Positions 29,182-42,700 of a DNA stretch of 64,000 nt are shown here, piece after piece (within the stretch, counting starts at the first letter, position 1; every line of letters begins with the position of its first letter). Where the stretch lies: positions 205,155 to 269,154 of the forward strand of contig NZ_JAALJH010000003.1 in the NCBI RefSeq assembly GCF_011064615.1, given 5' to 3'. A program made the translations under genes and the position numbers. The DNA comes from Aquisphaera insulae (GTDB lineage: Bacteria; Planctomycetota; Planctomycetia; Isosphaerales; Isosphaeraceae). The notes below the pieces were generated by a model that had not been told where the DNA came from, made no database searches, and saw nothing but the letters and a program-made list of their open reading frames with translations.

Positions 29182-30497
29182 GCGACCTGCGAAGCCGCCT
29201 CGAAGGATCGCCCTACCAGGGATACTCCTATAGCTACCCGCACAAGACGGCCTACCGACCGCTCCCGAGGCCGGTGCCGCTCGCGAAACTCTGGGCGGGA
29301 GAACGTACGGACTCGCTCTTCCTCTATCTGCACATCCCCTTCTGCGACATGCGCTGCGGCTTCTGCAACCTCTTCACCCGCGCGAGGCCGGAGGGATCGC
29401 TCGTCGAGCGTTACCTCGCCGCGATCGAGCGCCAGGCCCGGGTCGTCCGCGAGGCCGTCGGCGATCCCTCATTCGCGAGGATGGCGGTGGGGGGAGGCAC
29501 GCCCACGTTCCTGGACCCCCCGGCGCTCGAATCCGTGCTCGGGCTGGCGGATCGCGTGATGGGCGTCGTGCCGGGCGGTATCCCGCTTTCGGTGGAGGCC
29601 TCGCCGGGAACCGTCACGGCGGAGAAGCTTCGTGTCCTGGTCGAACGCGGCACCACGCGGCTGAGCCTCGGGATCGAGAGCTTCGACGAGGCGGAGACCC
29701 GGGCCGTGAATCGGCCGCAACGGACGGCGACGGTCGATCGGGCGCTCGGCCTGATTCGCGACAGCCGCATCCCGACCCTGAACATCGACCTGATCTACGG
29801 GCTGCCCGGCCAGAGCGTGGCGTCCTGGCTGGCCTCGCTCCGAACGGCCCTTCGTTTCGGCCCGGAGGAGCTCTATCTGTATCCACTCTACGTCCGGCCC
29901 CAGACCATCCTCGGCCGTGGCGGGCGGGAATGGGACGACCTGCGGCTGGCCTGTTACCGCGAGGCCCGGTCGCTCCTCCTCGGCGAGGGCTACGAACAGG
30001 TCTCGATGCGAATGTTCCGCTCCGCCGGGGGACTGCCCGAAGCCGGTCCGGCCTATCGATGTCAGGAGGACGGCATGATCGGGCTCGGCTGCGGGGCGAG
30101 GTCCTATGCGACCGACCTGCACTACTCGGACGCCTACGCGGTGGGGCAGCGGGGCGTGGGCGAGATCGTCGAGGCCTATGCCTCCCGGTCCGACGAGGCA
30201 TTCGGGATGGCAACACACGGACATCACCTCTCCGACGAGGACATCCGCCGGCGATTCGTCATCCAGTCGCTGCTGAGCGGCGAAGGGCTCTCGGTCTCGG
30301 CCTACGCGCGCCGATTCCGGTCGGATCTCCGGGCCGACCTGCCGGAGATCGACGAGCTTGAAGAGGCCGGACTGGCGGTGGTGACCGCGGAGGGTCTCGC
30401 GCTCAACGACCGCGGCGTCGAGCGGTCGGACGTCGTCGGTCCCTGGCTCTACTCGAGGAAGGTCGGCACGCTGATGGAGGGTTACGAATGGCTCTGA
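29178..30497 (+). CDS. STM4012 family radical SAM protein (HemW-like)
   Basis: 439 residues from the GTG at 29178, which overlaps the previous stop by four bases. The radical SAM cluster motif CDMRCGFC uses Cys56, Cys60 and Cys63. The rest has the HemW/HemN-like layout: GGGTPTFL, SVEASPGTVT, RLSLGIESFDE, NIDLIYGLPGQ, and a C-terminal winged-helix-like domain ending near residue 439. HemW-like proteins use S-adenosylmethionine and a 4Fe-4S cluster for radical chemistry. This family is specific to the STM40xx cluster and its reaction is unknown. It overlaps the next gene by ten bases. Confidence 0.88.
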   Translation: MSDLRSRLEGSPYQGYSYSYPHKTAYRPLPRPVPLAKLWAGERTDSLFLYLHIPFCDMRCGFCNLFTRARPEGSLVERYLAAIERQARVVREAVGDPSFARMAVGGGTPTFLDPPALESVLGLADRVMGVVPGGIPLSVEASPGTVTAEKLRVLVERGTTRLSLGIESFDEAETRAVNRPQRTATVDRALGLIRDSRIPTLNIDLIYGLPGQSVASWLASLRTALRFGPEELYLYPLYVRPQTILGRGGREWDDLRLACYREARSLLLGEGYEQVSMRMFRSAGGLPEAGPAYRCQEDGMIGLGCGARSYATDLHYSDAYAVGQRGVGEIVEAYASRSDEAFGMATHGHHLSDEDIRRRFVIQSLLSGEGLSVSAYARRFRSDLRADLPEIDELEEAGLAVVTAEGLALNDRGVERSDVVGPWLYSRKVGTLMEGYEWL

Positions 30498-31408
30498 GCC
30501 TCTCAATTCTCTATCGCGGCCCGCTCTCGAGCTGCAATTACGCTTGCGGCTACTGCCCCTTCGCCAAGCGGCGCGAAAGCCACGCGGGCCTCGCGGCCGA
30601 CCGCGAGGCCCTGGCGCGATTCGTCGGCTGGGTGGAGTCGCGTGCGGGTGATCACTTCTCGGTCCTCTTCACGCCCTGGGGCGAGGCTCTCACCCGACGC
30701 TGGTATCGCGATGCCATCGTCCGCCTGACGAATCTCGCCCACATCGAGCGGGCGGCCATCCAGACCAATCTCTCGGGCCGACTCGACTGGGTCGCCCGTT
30801 GCGACGCCTCGAAGGTCGCGATCTGGGCGACGTACCACCCCGGTGAAGTCACCCGGTCGGCATTCCTGGATCGCTGCAGGCAGCTCACTCGGCTCGGAAT
30901 CCGACACAGTGTGGGCGTCGTCGGCCTGAAGGAGCACCTCGGCGAGATCGAGGCCCTCCGCCGCGAGCTGCCGGCGGATGTGTACCTCTGGGTGAACGCC
31001 TACAAGCGGGAGCCGGACTACTATCCTGAAGACGCGATCCGCTTCCTGGAGGCGATCGACCCCCTCTTCCCCGTGAACAACCGGCGGCATCCGAGCCTCG
31101 GCCGATCGTGTCGGACCGGCCATTCGGTCATCGCCGTGGACGGCGCGGGGACGATCCGCCGCTGCCATTTCGTCCCGGACGAGATCGGCAATATCTACGA
31201 GCCCGGCTTCGAGTCCGCCCTGCTCGAGCGACCATGCCCGGCCTCGACGTGCTCCTGCCACATCGGCTATGTCCACCTGGACCACCTGGGCCTGGCCGGG
31301 GTTTTTGGCCAGGGCATCCTGGAGCGAATCCCGGAGGAGCCGGTCTGGAGGTCGCCTGAACACCGATCGGAAGCGCCTGCCGTTCAGGCCTCGACGAGCG
31401 GACGATAG
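30488..31408 (+). CDS. STM4011 family radical SAM protein
   Basis: 306 residues. The cluster motif CNYACGYC uses Cys16, Cys20 and Cys23, very near the N-terminus. A second Cys-rich segment toward the C-terminus (CRTGHS, RRCHF, CPASTCSCHIGY, about residues 205-260) could hold an auxiliary Fe-S cluster of SPASM/Twitch type, as in peptide-modifying radical SAM enzymes. This strengthens the idea that the cluster modifies a peptide or protein, but no precursor peptide was found nearby. The gene ends 25 bases inside the convergent DUF6745 gene. Confidence 0.87.
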   Translation: MALSLSILYRGPLSSCNYACGYCPFAKRRESHAGLAADREALARFVGWVESRAGDHFSVLFTPWGEALTRRWYRDAIVRLTNLAHIERAAIQTNLSGRLDWVARCDASKVAIWATYHPGEVTRSAFLDRCRQLTRLGIRHSVGVVGLKEHLGEIEALRRELPADVYLWVNAYKREPDYYPEDAIRFLEAIDPLFPVNNRRHPSLGRSCRTGHSVIAVDGAGTIRRCHFVPDEIGNIYEPGFESALLERPCPASTCSCHIGYVHLDHLGLAGVFGQGILERIPEEPVWRSPEHRSEAPAVQASTSGR

Positions 31409-32361
31409 TCGTCCGGGTCGTCAAAGCCGGCGGTCCATGCGATCGCCTGGCGGCACGTCCGCATCGTCGGTGGGACGCGGAGCAGGTAGCGCCCGCCCGT
31501 CGATGGGCAGTGGACAAGCACAGCGACGAGATCCTCATCGTTCGTTATCGAGACGCGGAGCAGGCTCCTCCGGCCGCCGGCATCGGTGTCCTCGTCGAGG
31601 ACTTCGGCCCCGGCCTCGGTCAGGAAGCGCTCGAGGCCCACTCGCTCCAGCAGGACGCGGCGACGTTCGGCATTCGGCTCATCCAGGACCTCGGAGACGG
31701 CGATCGACTCTGGTCGGAAGGCGATCCGCTCGTCGATCACCACGCCATGCCAGCGAAGGTTCACGCCCACCATCGACGCCGGTAGCGAAGCCAGGCCGCT
31801 GCCAGCCAACTCGAGCGTCGAGGCGATTTCGAGCCCCTCTGGCAGCGCGGTCAGGCTCGCACAGTCCGAGACGTCGAGCTGGGACAATCGCCCGATACCC
31901 CCGGGAAGCTCGGTGATCCTGCGGCAGCCGGCGATGCTCAACCGCCCGACGCGGATGTCCAGATCCGCGGGCCAACCGACCAGCGAAGTGCAGCCTCGAA
32001 GATCCAGGAAGTTCACCCGCAGCCCCTTCGGCAACGAAACCAACGCCGTGCAGTCTCGCAGGATGAGAGACCCAACGCGGAGATCGTCCGGCAGCTTCTC
32101 CAGCCACCGACAGCCTTCGAGATCCAGGCGGAACCTCACGCGCAGATCATCCGGAAGCCGCCGGATCGCCGTGCCCCGGAGGTCGAGCTCGTAGCAGGAG
32201 ATTCCCGCAGGCAACTCCGTCATCCAGCCGCGGTCTCGCAGATCGATGCTTCGCTCGCGAAACTCATCCGTCAGAGGGATCGGCTTCCCGGAATTCGATC
32301 GCTCCACCGATGCGTCGATCCCTCCCGGCGCCTCAGCGACACTCTCCGTCAACCCGGCCAT
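31384..32361 (-). CDS. DUF6745 protein with leucine-rich-like repeats
   Basis: 325 residues. Residues about 55-205 hold short repeats of about 20 residues with the pattern LDLRGCxxLxxLPxDL, a degenerate leucine-rich repeat. The C-terminal 110 residues (RRRVLLERVGLERFL, VLVHCPSTGGRYLLRVPP) resemble DUF6745. The family is found mainly in planctomycetes and cyanobacteria; I know of no function. It is convergent with, and overlaps by 25 bases, the STM4011 gene. A small upstream partner gene is 36 bases away on the same strand. Confidence 0.75.
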   Translation of the reverse strand: MAGLTESVAEAPGGIDASVERSNSGKPIPLTDEFRERSIDLRDRGWMTELPAGISCYELDLRGTAIRRLPDDLRVRFRLDLEGCRWLEKLPDDLRVGSLILRDCTALVSLPKGLRVNFLDLRGCTSLVGWPADLDIRVGRLSIAGCRRITELPGGIGRLSQLDVSDCASLTALPEGLEIASTLELAGSGLASLPASMVGVNLRWHGVVIDERIAFRPESIAVSEVLDEPNAERRRVLLERVGLERFLTEAGAEVLDEDTDAGGRRSLLRVSITNDEDLVAVLVHCPSTGGRYLLRVPPTMRTCRQAIAWTAGFDDPDDYRPLVEA

Positions 32362-32397
32362 GCGCAGGTGCTCCGCGAGAGGAAGGGGAATCGATTC

Positions 32398-32694
32398 TCA
32401 GTCCATCACGGTACGAATGGCCTGCGGCGTGTACTCACGCTGCTGCCAGACGCGATACTCTCCCCGCGGCAGCTCGATGGCACGATGCTCCTGATGAATC
32501 AGCGTCGCCCGATCCGCAAGCACGCGGAGATAGAGCATCCCGTCCCGTTCCAGCAGCTCCGCCGCGCCCGCCTCGGCGATCCGATGGCTGTGGCCCGTCA
32601 CTTCACCTTCCGCGAGGGTCAGGTGGTGCTTCCTGATCGCATCCACCGGGACTGACTCGACGCGTGCGATGAAAACGTCGCCGTGCCTCCACAT
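32398..32694 (-). CDS. Small conserved partner of the DUF6745 protein
   Basis: 98 residues from the ATG at 32694: a GAGGAGG site lies 7 bases upstream of it, but only one base from the ATG at 32700, so the inner start is preferred. The protein begins MWRHGDVFIARV and has a mixed beta fold with GHSHRI and REYTPQAIR. It is not a family I can name. Proteins of this size and end sequence tend to accompany DUF6745 genes, so the two probably form one transcription unit. Confidence 0.7.
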   Translation of the reverse strand: MWRHGDVFIARVESVPVDAIRKHHLTLAEGEVTGHSHRIAEAGAAELLERDGMLYLRVLADRATLIHQEHRAIELPRGEYRVWQQREYTPQAIRTVMD

Positions 32695-32798
32695 CGTCAT
32701 CCCTCCTCACCATCGAAGGACGAACAGGATTCACCCTGAGTTACTGGGTACAGTGTAATTTTGAATACTATTCCCGTCAAGGCGAATTGTGGGTGTTT

Positions 32799-33452
32799 TC
32801 ATCGAGGACACAGGATCTGTCGGAGGGCTCGCATCGCCCTGCTCACGGCCTCCACGTTCGCCGGTTCGTTCAGCCATCGGCTGACGCCCGAAGGGTGGGG
32901 CAGGGGGATGAAGAGGATGCCGTCGCGCTCGACCGTGGTGCCGACGACCGCGGTCAGCGACTTCACCGGGCCGAGGAACGTGCGGATGGCCAGCAGGCCG
33001 ACGAGGAGGATGACGCGGGGCTTGATGGTGACGAGGAGCTCGTCGAGCCAGGGGCGGCAGAGGCGCTGCTCGGCGGGCGAGGGGACGCGGTCGCCCCTGG
33101 CGCCGGGGAGCCGGCCGGGATAGCAGCGGGTGACGGCCCCACAGTGGACCCGGCGCCAGAAGTCGTCGCGAGGGATGCCGGCCAGCTCCAGCCAGTCGCG
33201 GAGCTTCTCGCCGGCGGCGCCGGCGAAGGGCTTGTCCTCGGTTGTCGCGCGGAGGCCCGGCGCCTGGCCGACCAGGAGGATCTCCGGGACCGGCGCATCG
33301 TCGTCTGGATCGCGGGCGAGGGGGATCGATTCACGCTCGTCCAGATAGCCCGCCTCGTGGCAGGCCCGACAGGTCCGCAGGCGGGCGTTGAGGTCGATCA
33401 GGGCCCGGCGGGAGCGATGGGGGCAAGGGCTCGATCCGGGCCTTGAAGTCAT
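32799..33452 (-). CDS. Uracil-DNA glycosylase superfamily protein
   Basis: 217 residues. The active-site motif VGQAPG (family 4/5-like) and the C-terminal motif HPSGVSRW are clear. Cysteines in LRTCRACHE near the N-terminus and in VHCGAVTRCY could ligate the 4Fe-4S cluster of family 4/5 enzymes. It would remove uracil or damaged bases from DNA to start base-excision repair. The GQAPG variant is not the textbook family 4 (GEAPG) motif, so subfamily and substrate are open. Its start overlaps the Uma2 stop by four bases. Confidence 0.82.
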   Translation of the reverse strand: MTSRPGSSPCPHRSRRALIDLNARLRTCRACHEAGYLDERESIPLARDPDDDAPVPEILLVGQAPGLRATTEDKPFAGAAGEKLRDWLELAGIPRDDFWRRVHCGAVTRCYPGRLPGARGDRVPSPAEQRLCRPWLDELLVTIKPRVILLVGLLAIRTFLGPVKSLTAVVGTTVERDGILFIPLPHPSGVSRWLNEPANVEAVSRAMRALRQILCPR

Positions 33453-34201
33453 TGGGGCTCGCCGGTGGCATCGCCGCGAGCCTTCGCCGCTTCAAGGCGG
33501 GCGACGAACTCGGCGTGCTCGGGGGAGTTCAACCCCTCACGAACGACAGTCAGGACTCGATCCAGGTCGCCGCCCAGCAAGGCGACACGGTCTAGCCAGA
33601 GTCCGGGGAAGATCGCACTGCGATAGACCCCATCGGCAGGCGATAGCGACTCGAATCGTCCTTCTCGAAGGACGAACCAGTCGACCTGGCGGTCGAGCAC
33701 GCGCCAGACCAGGTATTCCTTCACGCCGTTGCGACGATAGGCGTTGAGCTTCCCGCCGAGGTCGCCGCTGACGCTGCTCGACGCGACCTCGGCCACGAAT
33801 TCCGGGGCGCCATCGACGTAATCATCCGGGGCGAGCCGGGCCTGCCCACCTCGATCGCGATCGATGAAGAGGTAGGCATCCGGCTGGGGCTCGTTGTCCA
33901 GGTCCAGCCTGACGCTGCCGTTGTCTCCGGCCTCGACGCCGGGGGTGCAGGACTCGTAGGTGGCCAACCATCCAGCCAACCAGATGTGAGGACGGCCATG
34001 TTTGCGGTGTCGGACGGGCGAGGCCATGTAAACGATCCCCTCGATGAGCTCCGCCTTCACGTGATCCGGCATCGCCTCGTATCGGCGTTCGAATTCCTCG
34101 CGCGTCAACCGATCCCCATTCTCGAGCGGCGGGATGGAATCCTGATCGACGGCTGGCGCGAATCCCGGGGGCGACGGCTCAGTGCGGGTCATCGAAGTCA
34201 T
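33449..34201 (-). CDS. Uma2 family endonuclease-fold protein
   Basis: 250 residues of the Uma2/DUF820 family, a PD-(D/E)XK nuclease-like fold expanded in planctomycetes and cyanobacteria. Core residues are the Asp of EPQPDAYLF and the Glu of EFVAEVASSS, followed by the Tyr-rich YRRNGVKEYLVW strand. The start is ATG 34201 or 34192. It is coupled (ATGA overlap) to a uracil-DNA glycosylase gene, an unusual companion suggesting DNA processing, though Uma2 proteins have no established role. Confidence 0.88.
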   Translation of the reverse strand: MTSMTRTEPSPPGFAPAVDQDSIPPLENGDRLTREEFERRYEAMPDHVKAELIEGIVYMASPVRHRKHGRPHIWLAGWLATYESCTPGVEAGDNGSVRLDLDNEPQPDAYLFIDRDRGGQARLAPDDYVDGAPEFVAEVASSSVSGDLGGKLNAYRRNGVKEYLVWRVLDRQVDWFVLREGRFESLSPADGVYRSAIFPGLWLDRVALLGGDLDRVLTVVREGLNSPEHAEFVARLEAAKARGDATGEPQ

Positions 34202-34288
34202 CGCATGAAGTCTCCGCCTCGGATCCTGGAAGTCCCGACCGTGATTCTAACGAGAGCGACGCGGCGGCGTCATCCGGCCGGCGCAGGC

Positions 34289-34325
34289 GAAGGCCCGGCC
34301 GCTCGGGGTGAGCGGCCGGGCCTTC
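34289..34325 (-). terminator. Strong hairpin terminator after rpoC
   Basis: A perfect 16-bp stem (GAAGGCCCGGCCGCTC at 34289-34304 against its complement at 34310-34325) with a 5-nt loop starts 37 bases after the rpoC stop. It lacks a T-run but is the most stable hairpin in this region and marks the end of a monocistronic rpoC unit. Confidence 0.7.
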
Positions 34326-34362
34326 CGGGTTGATCGGGGGGCCGGGTAGCGGGCTGGTCGCG

Positions 34363-38640
<4,278 letters not shown>

Positions 38641-39727
38641 GAGACACTCTCCTCCGCGCGGATCCGGCCGGGCCGGCTGCGGGATGGTTGGTGGGTGAAA
38701 GCGACGGCCACCCCGGCCCCGGCCGCGGCCCCGCATGACGGCGCCGCACCGCGACCCAAACGGCCGCCCGAACCAATTCTCTGCTCGTCACGACGTCGCG
38801 TTTCGCAGCGTAATTTCGACCGACTCCTGGCGTCGCCCACATCGCGGCACCGGGCCGGGGCCGCTCGCGTCCCTACCCGCCCTCGGTGCACGCCCATCAC
38901 AGGACTCAAGGCTACAAACAAAAAAAGTCCGCGTGCCGTCCTATCCTGATTCCAGGATGGCGGCCGCGGTTCGGCGGGTCGCTCTCAGCCCCGGGGGGTC
39001 AATCCGGATTCCTCCTTGACCGGTATCACGGCCAGCCCCCATCGCCCGACCGCGCACCTTCGACCCTGACGGCAAACGCTAGGCCGTAGAAACGAGGGGA
39101 CGATCACTCGATGGAGTCGCATCGTCCTATCGTACGCAATCCGAGGACCAACGCCAAGGATTTCTTCCGCGGGACTTCGATTTTCCCTCAAGCCTCGCCG
39201 CAGTGCTCGATCACCTCATGGGTTACGCCGGTTCCCTGGTTCCCACGTCCGGCATCGTCCCCAATACAGAATGCCTCAGCTTCACAGTCTTGCGCGAGCT
39301 TTTCGGACGGGTGACCGCCCGCGTGAGCGCGTGGTCAGGACGGGGCACAGCCCTCCAGCCTCCGGCGTAAGCCCGACCGCCTTCGGACGAACGACGGCCT
39401 GCCCCGCAGGTCGCACTCACGAGCGAGGCTGGAGGCCTCGGTGGTCCGAATCACGATCCGACGATCGCGGTCACCCATGCTTGCAAGGCCATGTCGACGG
39501 TCAACCTTCGGGAGCCGAATTCTCCCCATCTCGGGACGACGCCCCACGTCCCCTTGCCGGCGAGCCGCCGCCTCGGGGCGTCGTCGTGTTCTAGGGTGGA
39601 TTATCGCCGCCCGGGGGAGGGGGCCACGGAGCCGCGATAAGAGTTGCCGTTGCCGATCGTCCGAGAAAGCCAGCAAGTGCGGGCAAGCGACCACGAACCC
39701 GCCGGGGTAAAATCAAGGAGCCAGAAC
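38641..39727. other. About 1.1 kb non-coding region between divergent rpoC and the Kelch protein
   Basis: No open frame here looks like a real protein. It must contain the rpoC promoter on the minus strand and the Kelch-gene promoter on the plus strand, but I could not assign either with confidence. A poly-A tract at about 38919-38926 (aaacaaaaaaag) and a small perfect hairpin (ATCCTG-4-CAGGAT) near 38945-38960 are the only local structures I noticed. Confidence 0.4.
39715..39720 (+). promoter_or_regulatory. Ribosome binding site that fixes the TTG start of the Kelch protein
   Basis: AAGGAG lies 7 bases before the TTG at 39728. In-frame ATGs further upstream would add an implausible N-terminus, so this site decides the start. 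Confidence 0.65.
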
Positions 39728-42700
39728 TTGTTGTTACATCGAATCCCACGTTGCCCCGCCCGATCCGGCCATTCGCGTCGTTCGAGGCTCCGTCACCGGC
39801 CGACACTCGCCCTCCTGGAAGAGAGGAGCCTGCTCGCGGCCACGACGATCTCGGCGCTGAGTCAATACCATTCCTTCGCCACGGGCGTGGACAGCGGTCC
39901 GGTGCTCGTAGCCAGCTTCACCGACTCGGCCCTGGCGCCTGGCGGGTACACCGCCTCGATCAACTGGGGGGACGGCTCGACATCGGCGGGGATCGTCTCC
40001 GCCGATCCCAATGTCGCCGGCCGCTTCAACGTGACCGGCTCGCACACGTTCGCCGACCAGGGCGTGAGCCTCGTGTCGGTGGCCGTCACCAACGTGACGA
40101 CCTCGGCCAGCCGGACGGTCTCGTCGGTGGATTCGATCCTCATCCCGCCGCCGGTCGTCACGACGGTCGCCCCTCCCGGCCTGACTGTCGGGGGCACGGT
40201 CTCGGGCGTCACGGTCGCGACCTTCACCGATCTCGATCCGACCGTCACGGCGGGTGATTTCACCGCCACCATCACCTGGGGAGACGGCGACACGACCGGC
40301 GCCACGATCACCGCCGATCCCAACGTGCCCGGCCAGTTCGACGTCGTCGCCAGCAAGTCCTCGCCGTACGCGACGGCGGGGGCCCAGACGCTGGGCGTGA
40401 CCGTGAACGTCCTGCAATTCTCCTCCCCTTACGGCTGGAAGCAGCTCGCCGGCATGCCGGAGGCCCGCGGCTTCGTCACTCCCGTCTCGGTCGGTGGCCT
40501 CATCTACGAGATCGGCGGCGTCAACGGGCTCGGCCAGTCGCCGCAGACCGTCTTCGCCTACAACCCGGCCACGAACTCGTGGGCGGCCAAGGCGAGCCTC
40601 CCCGGCTCCGACCAGGCGATGTTCGAGGTGGCGGGGCCGGACGGGAAGATTTACGCCCTGGCCTGGGATCCGATCGATGCCTACAAGCGGATGGACATCT
40701 ACGACCCGGCCACGGACACCTGGACGTCGACCGGCTCCCTCGCGCTCACGCCCGATCGGTTCTCGATGACGACCGGACCCGACGGCCTGATCTATATCGT
40801 CGGCGGCAGCGTCTCGGGGGTCGCGACGACCGCGGTCTACACCTTCGACCCGGACTCGGGCTCCCTGGCGACCGCCCCGAGCCTCCCCTCGCCGCGGCTG
40901 GTCGTGGGCGTGGTGACCGGGCCCGACGGCCGGATCTACGCCATCGGCGGCGAGACGGGCAGCGGGCCGACCGCGGAGGTGGACGCCTACGACCCGGTCC
41001 TGGCCACCTGGACGCAGGTCGCCTCCCTGCCCATGTCCCTGGCGCAGATGGCGGTGGGGGTCGGCCCGACCGGCCTGATCTACGCGATCGGCGGGTACGG
41101 CCAGAGCGGCTGGGTGCAGAATGCGTACGCGTACGACACCACCACGGACACCTGGGCGGCCTCGCCGTCCCTGCCCACCTGGCGCCTCTACGAGGGCGGA
41201 ACGGCCGGCATGGACGGCCGGATCTACATCATGGGCAACGCCGGCCCGAGTGCCGAGGTCTTCGCCTTCAACCCCTTCAACACGTTCGACTCCGACTCGA
41301 CGACGGTCAACGTGGCCAAGGGGACGCCGACGATCGACTGGGCCAATCCCGGCCCCATCCTCGCCGGCACGGCGCTCGGGGCATCCCAGCTCAACGCCTC
41401 GGCGTCGGTGTCGGGCACGTTCGCCTACGCACTCCCCTCCGGCACGGTGCTCCCGGCCGGCCTGGGCCAGGCGCTCACGGTCACCTTCACCCCGGACGAC
41501 GCCACCAACTACGACCCGGCGACGGCGACGGTCCACATCGACGTCTTCGCCCCGCCGACGGTCACGGTCGCGTCCCCCATCCTGGTCGTCGGCCAGGCGA
41601 TGACCGACGTCGAGGTGGCGACGTTCACCGACACCACCTTCCCAGGCGCGACCGCCTCGGACTTCGCCGCCACGATCACCTGGGCCGACGACTCCACGAC
41701 GGCCGGCGTCATCACGGCCGACCCGACCGTCGCGGGCCTCTTCCACGTCACGGTGAGCGGGCCGAGCCTGTTCACCCTGGCGGGCCCGGCGCCCTTCCGA
41801 GTGTCGGTGAAGGCCGTCGGCCAGGCGATCCCCGGGGTCTGGTCCAGCCTCTCCACCTTCGACAACTATCTCTACTACCTGGCGGCGGCCCAGTCCGGCG
41901 GCAAGATCTATATCATCGGGGGCTACTCGGGCGGGATCCTCTCGACGGTGCAGTCATACGACCCGGCCACGCAGACGCTCTCGACGGTCGCCCCGCTGCC
42001 GATCGCGATCTACGATCACGCGGCCACGACCGGGCCCGACGGGACCGTCTATGTCCTCGGCGGCGACAGCGACTCCGGCAGCTACCTGGACACGGCCTAC
42101 ACGTACAACCCGGCCACGGACACCTGGACCCAGGTCGCCAGCCTCCCCACAGGCCGCGACTACCTCTCGGCGGCGACCGGCCCGGACGGCAAGATCTACG
42201 CCATCGGCGGCCACACCTCCTTGGGTTACACCACCGAGGTGGACGCCTACGACCCGGGCACCGGCACCTGGACCCAGGTCGCCCCGCTCCCGGTCGCCAC
42301 CGCCTACGCCGCGGCGACGACCGGCCCCGACGGCCGGATCTACCTGATCGCCGGCTACACATCGAGCGGCAACACCAGTTCGGTCTACGCCTACGACACC
42401 GCGACCGACACCTGGACCCAGGTCGCCGACCTGCCCCTCGCGAACGCCTACCTCTCGGCGGCGACCGCGTCGGACGGCACGATCTACGCCATCGGCGGCT
42501 ACGACGACGAAGGGTACGTCTCCGCGGTCTACTCCTACGACGTCGCGACGGACACCTGGAGCCAGGCCGCCAGCCTGGCGGACGGCAACTACAGCTCCGG
42601 CGCGGCCACCGGGCCCGACGGCCAGGTCTACCTCATCGGCGGGAATCTCCACAGCGACGACTACCCCGGCATCAGCGTGCTCAGCAACCCGAGCATGCCA

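Noticed and set aside
13000..31400. The large gene cluster as a defence island with CRISPR or phage genes
   Set aside because: No repeats, Cas, restriction, recombinase or phage genes were seen beside it; a defence role for the MoxR operon remains only a possibility.
39271..39594. A 107-codon plus-strand frame upstream of the Kelch gene
   Set aside because: No ribosome binding site, no recognisable domain and biased Arg/Pro/Ser composition; treated as non-coding.
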